Source: Labyrinthula sp. Ha (Eukaryota; Sar; Bigyra; Labyrinthulida; Labyrinthulaceae). From it: DNA of 64,000 nt. The notes below the pieces were generated by a model. That model saw only the letters and a list, made by a program, of their open reading frames with translations. It did no database searches and was not told where the DNA came from. The translations under genes and the position numbers were made by a program. Below, in pieces: positions 23,418 through 34,218 of this stretch (position 1 is its first letter; every line of letters starts with the position of its first letter). Location of the stretch: assembly GCA_015227615.1 (NCBI GenBank), contig JAALGZ010000013.1:992001-1056000 (forward strand), written 5' to 3'.

Positions 23418-26400
23418 TCATTGGCATATGTTTAGCTGGCTTGATGTAGGTGTTATTTTAGTTATAGTGAAAGATTGGGGCACTGGCTCTGAAGATTTAA
23501 TTATTTTCCCGAGTACATTCTCACAAATCTTTTTCCTTGAGTCCTGGTAACAGTCTGTTTAGTTGATGCTATGGTAGTTTCACTAATGGATTTTAGAATG
23601 AAATCTATCCCTGGATATCTATTCAGGGATGCGTTTTGTTGTATCGTCATTGACATCAGTTCCTACAATTCTTAGAAAATATTCCATTCAACTTAAGAAG
23701 TACTCAATCCGCGTAGTGGTAGACCAGGACTTAGATACCAAGTTTCCAAGTCTTGAGAAACTATCACTTAATATGAGAATTGGCTGTATAGTTAGAGAAC
23801 TCCAATTAACCAGCAGTTTGTTTTAAATTAGTTCTGTCTCCGCAGCACAACTCATAATCTTCTTTTGAGTACTCAAAAGGTCTATAGATGTTTCACAATA
23901 GAAAAACAGTGTGCTGCGGAGCTGTTCCAATTAGGTAAGAAATGAACAAAGTTTTTACTATAAGAAGACTCATTAAGCTTCTATTCTGAAAAGTTAATAC
24001 CATGTTCTACTACAAAGACCTTGACTCTTGCATAGCTTCTGCAGGAGATTGACAAAAAACATTGAGAAGAAGTGTTTAGTTAGAAAAAAGATACTTAGGA
24101 GTTTGTAGCAGGTGGTCTTCAAGTCCAGTAGATGAAGTTCTCCAATTTTGTCTCTCTATAGATCATTCAACCGATGTTAGACCTATACAAATAAGTATGA
24201 CCACTGAAGTAAAGCGATTTATTCGTAAACCTTCCATCAGTCAGCTATAAAAGGACAAACTTCTCTAGTTAGGATTAGCTTGTTTCCACTTTATATGAGA
24301 AAAGAAATAAATTGGAAAACTTGAAAGTGTTTCTTTAGCGCTAGAGGCTTAGTGTCTTGAATGTATGAGGCATACTCTAGTTTTCTTCTAGAAGGTGACC
24401 TTCGTAGATGACTTTGTAAAATCCAAACAAAGAAAAAATGACCAGGTTGTTGAGGGATATGGTATTCATCGTCATAGAGCTAGCAGAGAATCAAACGCTT
24501 TAAAGATAATTTTTATCTTGGTTGAGTTCTAAAGACAGACTCATTCTTTCTTCCAAACAACATTTTTCGCCTGAGATATATAGTTCAAAGTTTGTATAAA
24601 ATAAATATTATTTTGGACAACGAGACAAGAGGTTATGGTAGAAACAGAAAATAATTTAAAACATACGAACTAGCTAGAAATACTACTTATATCTTTTAAT
24701 AAATACTAACAAAATCATCAACCAGTTTACACCAGAGTTAGTTTCCCTTGGACACAAGTTTTAGGTTCAACTTGTGTGTAGTAACAGTTCATGCCTGTAT
24801 GTTCATTAGGATTTGCCAAAGCTTTTTGCTAACTTTTGGTGACATGTGTCATGCTTCAAAATCATTTTGCTTAGACGGAGAAGTCATTTGCTGTGCTATT
24901 TAGTCATAGTTCAAGTACTGAATAAGTGTTAAGGTAAAAGGAACAATCTTATTGTAGCATTGTACAGCTTAATTCTAAGGTAAATAATGCAGCCTTTGCA
25001 AGGGTTTTAAAGCTAACTTAACCATTGAATAGATATAATGCTATCAACAGATCCTTACAATCAAAAAGAGTGGATGTATTGATTGTCAATAGTGAAAGAA
25101 TCTATTGGATAACATACTAATCAAAAGAAAATTAGTAGCAAAATTTTCGCTGCAATATTCTGTAGGCTCTGAGAAAAGGTAGAAAGCATTTATTCAATTA
25201 GAACTATTTTCCTATCAAAACTAAATGAACAGGAAATACTCGTGTAATACCTCAACCCGACATCTAAGAAAATTAGTTAGATTGTTCATGATAGTTTTTT
25301 TCACTGACACATTTAAAACAAACAATGAAGTGATCATACAGTACTGTTACAACAAAATTCTAATATTCACTTATATTGAAATCCTCGTTGACTAGCTGAT
25401 TTACCCTATTTATCACCAATAAGCAGAAGCAAGTACTAGAATCAAGGATGTTATTTATATGGAGAGCAATACCGTTTTTTCGTTGGTATCTTGGAGAACG
25501 GCCTTAGAAAGCTCTAAATGAGAAAGCGAGAATTTTCATTACCATTCAAATCAAGCTTAAAATGTTTTTACAATACTCAAACATTTCTCAGAGGTTTTGT
25601 TAGAGAGTTCTCAAAAGCCAACAAACTTTTTCAGCAAATATCTTTCATATTGCTGAAAACTAAGTGTATAATATAATTTATTGTGAGATTACTGTCGAAC
25701 TCTATGCAATTTTTAGAGGACTCAATGAGAAAAAGATGTACCTTAGGAATTTTGAAGATGAATTAGATAATTCACAAAATTTCACTGATAAATTGGCCAT
25801 GTGGGGTATTTCAGAATTCCTCAGATACTAAAGCTTATTCGTATATAATCTCTACACTACTACTAAGCTAGAAATAAATTAGGGATCCATTTTTGAGCTT
25901 GAATACTGAATCAGTTTCCAAGTTCGAAGTTCCATGAAATATATTAGAGATAGATTGGACAACACGTAACATTGAATCATGTAGTACTGTGAGTAATGTT
26001 AGAAAATTCATGAAGAAATGTTTGAGAAATATCAAGGAGTTTGTTACTGATAGCTTGATAAATAATAATTTATTACTTTATTTTCCCAAGCTTCCAATAT
26101 TTGAAGAGAGAATGAAGACCTTTAACTTCTCAGTGAGATATTATCTCAGACTGCGCACCTACCCAAAGAGTTGTATTACCAATTTTGTATGAAGTCAAAT
26201 ATGTCTTCTACAAAGTTTTTTAGATATGAAAGTACTTTGGCATGATCTACTTTATAAAACCAATTGTTTATCTCAAATTTTCTTTCATTTGTCCTTGTTG
26301 CGAAAATTACAAGCCGATAGACCTTAGTAACTAGCTTGGTTCAACCCAACTCCAAGATATCTCAATATCCTTATTTCATTTGATCCTGAAAATTTTAAGC

Positions 26401-27071
26401 TTAACTTATAGGTGATAAGGAAAAATATCTTATCATCTTAGCATACACATAAAATCCAGAGATTAGTCGCTTTACGTGGAAAGATTTCTTATCACAGCAA
26501 TTCTTCGACATCCATAACGCTGGTGTTCACCTTAAAATCAACGAAGCTCTAATCAAAATCCTTAAAAAAGTGCACAATATTACTTTGCACCTATTTAACC
26601 TGCTAAGTTATATCAGCAAACCTCACAAATCGTTAAGTTGGTATTTAATTTGATTTTTTATTCGTAGAGTATAGTTTCAGCAATATTCGCCTTGTTTTGG
26701 ATCTTAGATGTTGTTAAAAGAGAGTTTCAAGCTGATTTTAATACAGAATTATCGTTCAATATAAAGATTTATTTCTTTTTTAATCTCTTAAACCTTAATT
26801 GAAACATGGGTGGTGCTTTGTCTATGTCACATTCAATAGAGCGAGGTCAATAAAAGAAACTCTAAACCATCTAAAGCTTTTTATACCTACTGCCATACTA
26901 GTTAACTTCAATACTATTTGCCAAAGAAATGTTTTTATTTCTTGTGTATGTGGTAATACACCCCTTTAAAATTCTTAGTTATAAGAAATCCGCTTTAATG
27001 TCCATCTCCGAGAACAAAATCTGAAAGACCTTAATTTGATTACTGAATATGACATTACCATAAATTCGTAA
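23418..27071. other. Gene-poor AT-rich tract
   Basis: The 3' flank of the phosphatase gene followed by AT-rich DNA. Short frames at 23629-23826 and 25989-26192 show no family motif. No RNA gene or repeat array was recognised. Confidence 0.5.
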
Positions 27072-27884
27072 ATGTTAGTTTGTAACGAACTTACTGAAGG
27101 TATCCTCTGTGTTCTGTTTATCTGTAGAGATTGAAGCCATCAACGCTATAGTTGAGCCTGATAGGGCACTTTTGGATGAAAAAACCTCTAAAATAACTTT
27201 ATACATTGGTGAATTCACATTGATCCTTGGTTTTCCAGAGAATTATCCGAATTCCGAGAAGCCTCTAATTGTTTCCACAGTTTCATCTCCTATGCTAACT
27301 AAAAACCAAGGTAACAGATTTCGAACAAAACTAAATAATTATTTGAAAACTCTTTCTGACAACTCTGCACTCTTCCCTTTATATAACTTTGCTCAAACGC
27401 TCTTCGAAGAGTTTAGAAATTTGACATTAGTTGAAGAAGTTAATTTGGATATGAAGAAGAACGAAAAGTATTCCCTAAGATGCTTGTACAAATATTTTGT
27501 TTTTTATTTCTCAGATGGAGCCACCATATAAAATCAACGAAAAAAAGAAAATTTATAATATCCACGGCAAAGGAATTGAATCTTACTGGATTTTCGAAGA
27601 TAGGGTACCCAGGAGTCATTATAGTTCATGGGAAAGAAAATTGTTGTAATGAGTTTGTGAAAAGAATAAAAGCACTTCGTTGGAAAGCGATAGCTGTTAA
27701 GATTGAGGAGAATAATCTTAGGGAAGATGAGTTGAAACTTTGCAACAATTTCTTAGAAATAGAAACTGAAAAAATGTCTGATCTTACAAAGCACTTCCAA
27801 GACTCAGAAGACGCTGAAAAACAAAAATTCGCTTCTTTATTTAAATGCTATTTTCTGAATATCAATGCCTCAACTTCGCAATGA
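27072..27884 (+). CDS. RWD domain + DUF1115 protein (RWDD2-like), three exons
   Basis: Exons 27072-27099, 27128-27467 and 27515-27884, total 738 nt, 245 residues. The introns are 27100-27127 (28 nt) and 27468-27514 (47 nt), both GT-AG and frame-preserving. The ATG at 27072 gives MLVCNELTEEIEAINAIV, which restores the start of an RWD domain; the typical RWD pattern continues through LILGFPENYPNSEKP (a YP-x-x-x-P type motif) and the helices LKTLSDNSALFPLYNFAQTL. The third exon matches the DUF1115 half found in RWDD2 proteins: ELNLTGFSKIGYPGVIIVHG, then CCNEFVKRIKALRWK. The cellular role of RWDD2 proteins is poorly known; RWD domains are protein-binding folds related to E2 enzymes. It converges on the ROCO gene, with 123 nt between the stops. 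Confidence 0.88.
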
Positions 27885-28007
27885 AATATTAATACTGTTT
27901 GCTTATTCAATCTTGCAGATTTTCCTTTTTTTTAGCCCTTTTTTTAATATAGCGTCGAAATTATAATAGAGAAATGTTGAAAAAATATTTAGGCCCAAAC
28001 CGGATTT

Positions 28008-30833
28008 TTAGTAGTCTATAAGATCTGTGCGAATACTTTCTAGACGTCTCTCAAGTTCAGAGAAGAAACTGTGCTGCTGATAAAATTGTCGAAGATATTG
28101 AATACTTCCAGATTTATAAAATATATCTGAAATTACTGGAGGGGCAGCCTCAATATACTTTTCGAAGTTGGGATATTCACCAATTCCTGTTTCAGGATGA
28201 TGCAGTAGCAGTATTTCTTTATTATCTTTTTTTGCAGCTTTTATTTCCATTAATACAGATGGACTATCGAAGATGTTTTTCGAAAGGAAGAGAACATAGA
28301 CCATACTCCTATTTACACCATCTACCATAGCTTCGGGAATGGGTCCATTTCTCCCTCTATACTTCATGTCAAACCAGCATCGAAACCCAAGACTTTCGAG
28401 TTTCGTGTATATAACCTCAATTATGTCAGTTGAATCTGTTTGTTTATAGCTTAGGAAGCAGTGATAATCACAGTGAGGTGCCAACTCCCGATACTGGCCA
28501 TTTCCACCTGGCCATGAAATAAGACTTCTTCTGTTACTTGGAGACCAGAAACTGTCAGTTTCACCTTCAATTGCCTCTTCATTGAACCAATGGTCGTATG
28601 CATGCACTGGAACCTGTTCATTCCCACCTATTACAGGAGTAATATAAGGAACTTTTGGCTGCCTCCTAATCATGCGGAGTGTTTCGTAACCTGCTAACTT
28701 TGCTCCCTGAACTTCATTTGATGGTAACAGCAGCTTGCAGGATAATAATGACGGCTTAGTTGTTTGATTAGGCGCATGTTGGGAAAAGAATTTCTCCTTA
28801 ATTTCTGTTACCACAGACCAAATTTGACGAATGAGGTCATTAGCCAAACGCTGTGAAGTTCCTTCTTGCATCTGTACTCTAATTCCTTTCCTATTATCTA
28901 GAGAGCACATATAAATACAAAAATGAAGTTCAAGACCAAAACTGATGTATGCAGCAGTTGGTTCAATTTTTGGCCTCTCACTTTGGAAATAACTAGAGCT
29001 CAGCTTTACTAAAGTACACAGGATTTTTTCAAATAAACCATAAGGTAAGAACTGGACGCAATCTGTTTCAGGTTTCTCATAAGCACCAGAGAAATCCAAA
29101 ACAAAAAAAAGGCCAGAATACCTAGAAGGCGGGTTAAAACTCTCGTAAGGCTCCTGAAAAAGTGGAATAAACCAATCTCTAGATCTTTCAAACTTGTAGC
29201 TTGACATGAGAAGCGAACTTTCCATTATTTTGGTTAGAAAAGTTTGAATCTCCTGTGCAAAACCTGCTCTATGCCATATATTCTTCATCAAGGTACCGGA
29301 GAGAATGCGTTTTTCAATGAAGAAGTTATATTCCGCTCTAAGGGTATCATCGAAGTTTGGTTCCGGATGCTCTGCAGAATCAAAAACTAGTTTTGTAATT
29401 GCTTCGATTAACCATTGAGGATCTATTATGACTAGATTTTGTGGCCCCCTGATCTCTTGATAAAAAATGAGACCCCTATTCATCAGAAATCTTAGAGCTG
29501 CATTCATGTTAGAAACATAAATTCCACGTCGATGAGTTTCTTCCCGCAAATCAACGACTTGAATATACTGTACTTTACTTGAAACTAGGTAATCATATAG
29601 GTGAACATAACCTAAAGCTACAGCCTCATTGAAATATTCTGCTTTCATAATCTCAGTCTGAATATGCTTTGTTAAATTTTCTACCCCGATGCGCTTTGCA
29701 TTGTCCACCGGAAAGAAATTAAGTGCTTGAGCTTTTTCAGTGTTTCGTACCACAAGATGTGTTCTCGGAGTTACCCTACTCCTCAAACTTAACCCCACAT
29801 ACAAGAATTTGGAGACTTCTAGGATCTCAGCAGATCTCAATGTCTCGCAAAATGTTCCAACAAGAAGAGTTGGCGAGTTTTTTGCATGTAGTTTCTTTGA
29901 ATTTAACCAAAAGGAAAGGTAATCTAATACTTTTTGTTCTCCCTGCTGGATTTCCTGATAAAGTGCATGTGCATTAAACACTATTAAATAGCAACCATAT
30001 TCAGTCAAGAACATGTGATGGAGACTATAAAAAACCTTCTGGCCACCAAAATCGTACACCGTGAGTGAAATATCAGAGTCAATTACATCAGCATGTAATT
30101 TTTGTGCTTCAATATATCTATCCTGAATGTCTTCTCCTTTTATGGAGTTTCTTTCCCTTGGATTGTATCTAGGTACTTTATTAGGCCTTCCCAAGGTTTT
30201 ACCGGCTAGCAAAGCATCATTTAACATACGAATAAAGAGAAGCCTTTCTCCCATATTTACTTTCCACTGGCTCTGGGAACCGTCAGAGTAGATATTTACA
30301 GAATCTAATTTACATCCTACAGTCGAAGGTTCTTCTGGGTTATGTTCGATCTGTAGCAAAGCTTTAAGTAAACTAGTTTTTCCTACTCGTGCCTGTCCAA
30401 CTATCATAAGCTTTGAGTTCTTAAAAGGTACTAGCTTGTTTTTCTTTATCACTGTATACAACTTTGTACCTAATTGATCTGGATCTTTCACTCCAGCAAA
30501 CTTGTTCGAACTTGAAAACGAAGACCCAGTTTTGTTCTTGAAAAATGGTATGTTTCCAAGTGAGCGAGAACTAGAAGCTGATTGGTGCTTGTCGTACTTT
30601 TGCCTCTGGCTCCTAGCTTCAAACTCTGCTTCCAAAATTGCCGGATCTGGACGCACGCTACTCTCCTGTTGTTTCTTTGGAGTAAATGGCCAAAAAGTTC
30701 CCTTGTATATTCTATATAACATAGACCCTTTTCTCGGCGCCTCTTCCTCATTGCGAGGGAGATTTTCAAAGTTTAGGGAAGTATCTTCTTCCTCTTCGTA
30801 TGGAAAAACTCTTTGTCGTTCATTTGCTGTCAT
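28008..30833 (-). CDS. ROC-COR-TIR protein (ROCO family GTPase with TIR domain), 941 aa
   Basis: A single-exon ROCO protein. Residues 1-115 are polar and probably disordered. The ROC GTPase domain begins near 137: the P-loop is GQARVGKTS (146-154) and G3 is DFGGQ (261-265). The usual G4 position reads VGTFCE instead of a [TN]KxD, so guanine specificity may be weak. A COR region follows (about 390-720), with IDPQWLIEAITKL typical of the ROC-COR linker and FFVLDFSG. The C-terminal TIR domain starts near 788 with YHCFLSYKQTD; it continues with GFRCWFDMK, GPIPEAMVDGVNRSMVYVLFLS and SVLMEIKAA, where the Glu occupies the place of the conserved TIR catalytic/structural Glu. ROCO proteins act as GTP-regulated switches; TIR domains signal in immunity or cleave NAD. 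Leucine-rich repeats and the kinase domain of LRRK types are absent. Confidence 0.92.
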   Translation of the reverse strand: MTANERQRVFPYEEEEDTSLNFENLPRNEEEAPRKGSMLYRIYKGTFWPFTPKKQQESSVRPDPAILEAEFEARSQRQKYDKHQSASSSRSLGNIPFFKNKTGSSFSSSNKFAGVKDPDQLGTKLYTVIKKNKLVPFKNSKLMIVGQARVGKTSLLKALLQIEHNPEEPSTVGCKLDSVNIYSDGSQSQWKVNMGERLLFIRMLNDALLAGKTLGRPNKVPRYNPRERNSIKGEDIQDRYIEAQKLHADVIDSDISLTVYDFGGQKVFYSLHHMFLTEYGCYLIVFNAHALYQEIQQGEQKVLDYLSFWLNSKKLHAKNSPTLLVGTFCETLRSAEILEVSKFLYVGLSLRSRVTPRTHLVVRNTEKAQALNFFPVDNAKRIGVENLTKHIQTEIMKAEYFNEAVALGYVHLYDYLVSSKVQYIQVVDLREETHRRGIYVSNMNAALRFLMNRGLIFYQEIRGPQNLVIIDPQWLIEAITKLVFDSAEHPEPNFDDTLRAEYNFFIEKRILSGTLMKNIWHRAGFAQEIQTFLTKIMESSLLMSSYKFERSRDWFIPLFQEPYESFNPPSRYSGLFFVLDFSGAYEKPETDCVQFLPYGLFEKILCTLVKLSSSYFQSERPKIEPTAAYISFGLELHFCIYMCSLDNRKGIRVQMQEGTSQRLANDLIRQIWSVVTEIKEKFFSQHAPNQTTKPSLLSCKLLLPSNEVQGAKLAGYETLRMIRRQPKVPYITPVIGGNEQVPVHAYDHWFNEEAIEGETDSFWSPSNRRSLISWPGGNGQYRELAPHCDYHCFLSYKQTDSTDIIEVIYTKLESLGFRCWFDMKYRGRNGPIPEAMVDGVNRSMVYVLFLSKNIFDSPSVLMEIKAAKKDNKEILLLHHPETGIGEYPNFEKYIEAAPPVISDIFYKSGSIQYLRQFYQQHSFFSELERRLESIRTDLIDY

Positions 30834-32109
30834 TTTCCTTGACGTATTGCTTAGAATATGTTTTGCAACGTAAGCAACTTACAAAATACAATTTTGGATC
30901 TATCTCCTAAACAAATAAGATTTGGTTAGTTTCGTTCGTTTCATTTTATGGTTTCTTTAGTATGTTGTTGAACATAAATAAACTTGTTACTCCTTTTAAT
31001 TGTATTAAGTTCTTAAAGCTATTTAAATATTAGTTCCCTGTCCCGGAATAACGCCCGAATTCACATAAAATAGAATCATATTATTATTAATATTCGAGAA
31101 ACGAGATTCAAAGTCAATATCAGTACAAAGGAAACCTAAGTGAATCGAAGATTTTGATATTTCTCGATCAGGTAAAAAGTACATCTCTCGTTAGCTCTCA
31201 GAAAATGAAAAGAAGTCAATGACAAAAGAAAATTCTTTGTTCATAGTTCCATTTTAAAAGTAAGAGAGTGAAATGGTAGGGAGATCATTCACGGTTTTTT
31301 AAAGATGTTTTCTTCCATTAAACATCCTGAAACTTTGATGCACAACACTATATAAGCACGACACGAACAACAAAAAGGAGTCCTTGCTCTCTAAAGAACT
31401 AGGGAAAGGTTTGGCAAAAATTAGAAGAGATTTTTCTACCTTGTAGGAAATAAAAGCATAAAGAGATTAACTGGAAATTTGCTTTTCCCACTCCTACAAC
31501 CATTAACATCGTATTGAAAGAGTTCTACAGGCTTTCAGAGAACTCTCTTGCCACTACGGCTTCTACGTTAACTATCTTTCTGATATCTTAATAGAGAAAA
31601 AAATCCACAGTTTGTACGATTCTGTTTATCACGGTATTTACTATGTATATATTCTCAACAGCCAGGGATCAAGTTAGATTCCTGGGACTGTTAAGGTTAA
31701 TATTAGCAAAGATTGCACATATAGCAATCAAACTCTCATATAGCGATTATTTAACCTACCGTTTTCGCTCAACCAATACCCAAGGTTTTTTTGCTTTGCC
31801 ATTCTTGAATCTTTGACTTAATTGTAAAAACCTATGAAATTCCAAATCCGTTTGAATATTAAGAGTATCTACTGAGATAAAACCGAGAAATCCTGTAGAT
31901 CTTTTATTGTACAAATACAAGAAGACAAGAATCTCGATAGATATTTCGAAACAGATTCGGTACTTTTATTTCGAGAATTAAGTCTTGGTACAAAAGTTAG
32001 AAATGACGCAATCAGACAGATAAATTCAAGACATGTTAACAAGTGACAAATACACAAGTACAGTGATATCTTAGATAATATGGAATTACTGGTTAAGATT
32101 TGACTTTGA
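30834..32109. other. Intergenic AT-rich sequence
   Basis: Upstream region of the ROCO gene up to the target-site duplication of the retrotransposon. No coding or RNA feature recognised. Confidence 0.5.
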
Positions 32110-32113
32110 CTGT
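32110..32113. repeat. Target-site duplication, left copy (CTGT)
   Basis: CTGT directly precedes the LTR here and directly follows the other LTR at 39845-39848. A 4-bp duplication fits integration of an LTR element. Confidence 0.7.
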
Positions 32114-32278
32114 TGTACGTCTCTTCTTTCTCGTTATGCTTGCTTGAATTGAATTCCCTTAACAGTTAGTATTTCATTTGACCGATAGTACGTTTATTTC
32201 ATATATTACAAGAGTGTTCTAGGGACACAAGTCCGTGCGTGCAGTAGATGACGTGGCAACTAGGTTACTGGACGGACA
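32114..32278 (-). repeat. 3' LTR (165 bp)
   Basis: On the element's strand it begins TGTCCGTCCAG and ends GACGTACA, i.e. TG...CA. It matches 39680-39844 at 164 of 165 positions by eye. The end of the methyltransferase reading frame lies inside it. Confidence 0.95.
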
Positions 32279-33194
32279 TCCCCTCTTCTTCGAGTAGATC
32301 CTTCTCTAGTTGGTAGATGTACCTCATGTCTACCATGGGCAACAAGTCGATACCAATCGATGTCCATCTTGAACGTAGGTTATTTGATCTTGCGAAGAGT
32401 TCCACAGCATTAGCCCACGGAAAAGTATGTTCGAGCATTGAATACAGTTCTTGAGGTTTGCATGAATTGTCGAGCGGCTGAGTTATAATCGGCACGGAGC
32501 AGGATTTCCTATTTTCGTCGTTAAACACATCGGAGTACTGCAAGTCCCTTGAGGTTTTTCTCTGAAATACCAGACATAGCTCCTTGCAATGAGTTAAATA
32601 GTGTCCCATTGAGTGCCTGTGTTTGCCGCTTGGGAATTTCTTAATCCAGGGTATATAATCTACTAAATAAAATTGTTGACTTTCCATCCATTCCAGGCAT
32701 TCGACAAAAGCCATGTTCACGGTCCACAGTAATAAATAACTTCCATAAGGATAATTTTTCACTGGAAAGGTCATAGCTGCTATCTGCTGCACGGCGAGTG
32801 TTGGATAGTCCAGCGCGATTCCACGAGTCGGGTTTTTTACCCCAGCATTCCAAGGTGGATCAAGTACAATAACCTTAAAGCGGTTCGGACTTTTCTTTAA
32901 ACCTGGAAATCTGAAGTTAAACGCATCTCCTAAAATCGGCCTTGAATTTAAAGGCTCGTAGAAAATAGTTATTTCTTGATTTTCAATAAAAGTTTTGAAT
33001 TTATTCCCCCCTTCATAGCAAAAGTCAGTTTCTTCTTCGTTTTTTGGCTTGATTTTTAGTTTCAAAGTATCTAGATCTTGCACTTGCACCGAGCCTTCCG
33101 AGCATCTGTATGTCTTTTTCGTGACGCTACCTAAATGGGGTTCCCCCTTCCTAAAGGATACTATATTTACATGCAGATCGTTCAAGTCCTTCAA
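32265..33194 (-). CDS. MT-A70 family adenine methyltransferase carried by the retrotransposon
   Basis: An S-adenosylmethionine-dependent adenine-N6 methyltransferase of the MT-A70 family (METTL3/METTL14/METTL4 and ciliate MTA1 relatives). It has the catalytic DPPW motif in RFKVIVLDPPWNAG (residues 112-115 of the open frame), followed by DYPTLAVQQIAAM, YLLLWTVN and GHYLTHCKELCLVFQRK (equivalent to the GHW...KEHCLV strand). It ends with KPQELYSMLEHTFPWANAVELFAR and a final RSRWTSIGIDL. All core motifs look intact. It has no ATG of its own before the catalytic domain, so it is probably made as part of a longer element product. It runs through the polypurine tract and ends in the LTR. Whether DNA or RNA is methylated cannot be told. 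Confidence 0.9.
   Translation of the reverse strand: MKDLNDLHVNIVSFRKGEPHLGSVTKKTYRCSEGSVQVQDLDTLKLKIKPKNEEETDFCYEGGNKFKTFIENQEITIFYEPLNSRPILGDAFNFRFPGLKKSPNRFKVIVLDPPWNAGVKNPTRGIALDYPTLAVQQIAAMTFPVKNYPYGSYLLLWTVNMAFVECLEWMESQQFYLVDYIPWIKKFPSGKHRHSMGHYLTHCKELCLVFQRKTSRDLQYSDVFNDENRKSCSVPIITQPLDNSCKPQELYSMLEHTFPWANAVELFARSNNLRSRWTSIGIDLLPMVDMRYIYQLEKDLLEEEGMSVQ
32279..32291 (-). other. Polypurine tract of the retrotransposon
   Basis: On the minus strand GAAGAAGAGGGGA abuts the 3' LTR start TGTCC. This is the expected position and composition for the plus-strand primer of an LTR element. It doubles as coding sequence for Glu/Gly residues at the end of the methyltransferase frame. Confidence 0.8.
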
Positions 33195-33212
33195 GAGCTG
33201 GTTACATTTCGC

Positions 33213-34025
33213 CTATAAAATTTCCAAAATATCTGCGTAGGACCTTGCTTTGAGGACTGCTTGTCGCTTTGAATCGTTAAATACATTAACTTTCACCTTT
33301 AGCATCTCCTTCGTTAGGTTGTTCACTTTCAGAAATTTCGTCTGCTCTTCAGTTTCGTGTTCCTCCAAAATAAGCTTTAAATGATCTATATCGAACAGTC
33401 GGCGGTAGTACAAAACTTTCTGGTACGTTCCGGTGAATTCTCCTATATTTCTAGAAATATGGTTCCGTAGCTGCTCATATTCTTGCTTTTCGATTGTCAC
33501 TCCCGGCTTCCTCACCTTGTACTCCTTGCTCCCCCAGTATTCATCTAAATATAAGCGCACCTTATCCACGTCTATTTTTAGCCCATGCAAAAATCCAATG
33601 CTTTGGATATTCAGTTGCTTCTGTATTTGTGTGTAGATTTGCTGCTTCGACCTATACGGGAGGATGTTTCGTTCCATGTAGCTTGAATACATACCACAGC
33701 CCAACAACTGGATAGCCGATTTCAGAACTTCCTTCTCCTCAATCAACCAGCCGCGTGTTCTCGGGGCTTGCTTATTTTGTAGCAAGTGTAGCCTTTTAGC
33801 TCTAATGCTTTTCTTTTTTCTCTTAGTCTTATTTTTCCCTTTTTCTTCCTGCTCTTCTTTATCCCATTTCCATAGGTTGTGTAGAATTGCTTCTTTTTCG
33901 AAGGCAGTCAGGTCTGAGCCACCATTGATATAACGGCGGATCAAATTTGGGATCCGGTTGTATACTTCCTTTAATGGGTGCCAACTGTTCTTGGTATCTT
34001 CAAATCCTAACCATTTTATTAGCAC
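33213..34025 (-). CDS. Chromodomain + Myb/SANT-like segment of the retrotransposon
   Basis: The start reads LIKWLGFEDTKNSWHPL, then IPNLIRRY. This is the second half of a chromodomain of the kind fused to the C-terminus of chromovirus integrases, which steer integration by binding histone marks. A basic stretch follows (KNKTKRKKKSIRAKR, a likely nuclear localisation signal), then a segment with spaced aromatic and hydrophobic residues (GWLIEEKEVLKSAIQLLGCG...SKQQIYTQIQKQL) that resembles a Myb/SANT DNA-binding domain. The rest (about residues 150-270) is charged and helical, unassigned. It sits directly upstream of the methyltransferase. The Myb/SANT call is tentative; the chromodomain call is firmer. 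Confidence 0.75.
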   Translation of the reverse strand: MLIKWLGFEDTKNSWHPLKEVYNRIPNLIRRYINGGSDLTAFEKEAILHNLWKWDKEEQEEKGKNKTKRKKKSIRAKRLHLLQNKQAPRTRGWLIEEKEVLKSAIQLLGCGMYSSYMERNILPYRSKQQIYTQIQKQLNIQSIGFLHGLKIDVDKVRLYLDEYWGSKEYKVRKPGVTIEKQEYEQLRNHISRNIGEFTGTYQKVLYYRRLFDIDHLKLILEEHETEEQTKFLKVNNLTKEMLKVKVNVFNDSKRQAVLKARSYADILEIL

Positions 34026-34218
34026 TTGGTATTCTGGTCTGCGTGTTGCCGTCAGTTTGATTCCAATGATCTTTTCTGCCTCTAAACTACCTAAATTCTG
34101 AATAAAAAAGGGGTCTCAGATCTTTGTAATTCTTGGGACGCTTTTTGCTGTAGAACCAAAGTCTTGATGCGTGCGCCTCATATCGCTTGCCGGTTATCGT
34201 CTCTAGTTCATAGACATC

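Noticed and set aside
32265-33194. The MT-A70 gene as an ordinary host gene next to a retrotransposon
   Set aside because: It lies between the LTRs, on the element's strand, and its reading frame passes through the polypurine tract into the LTR.
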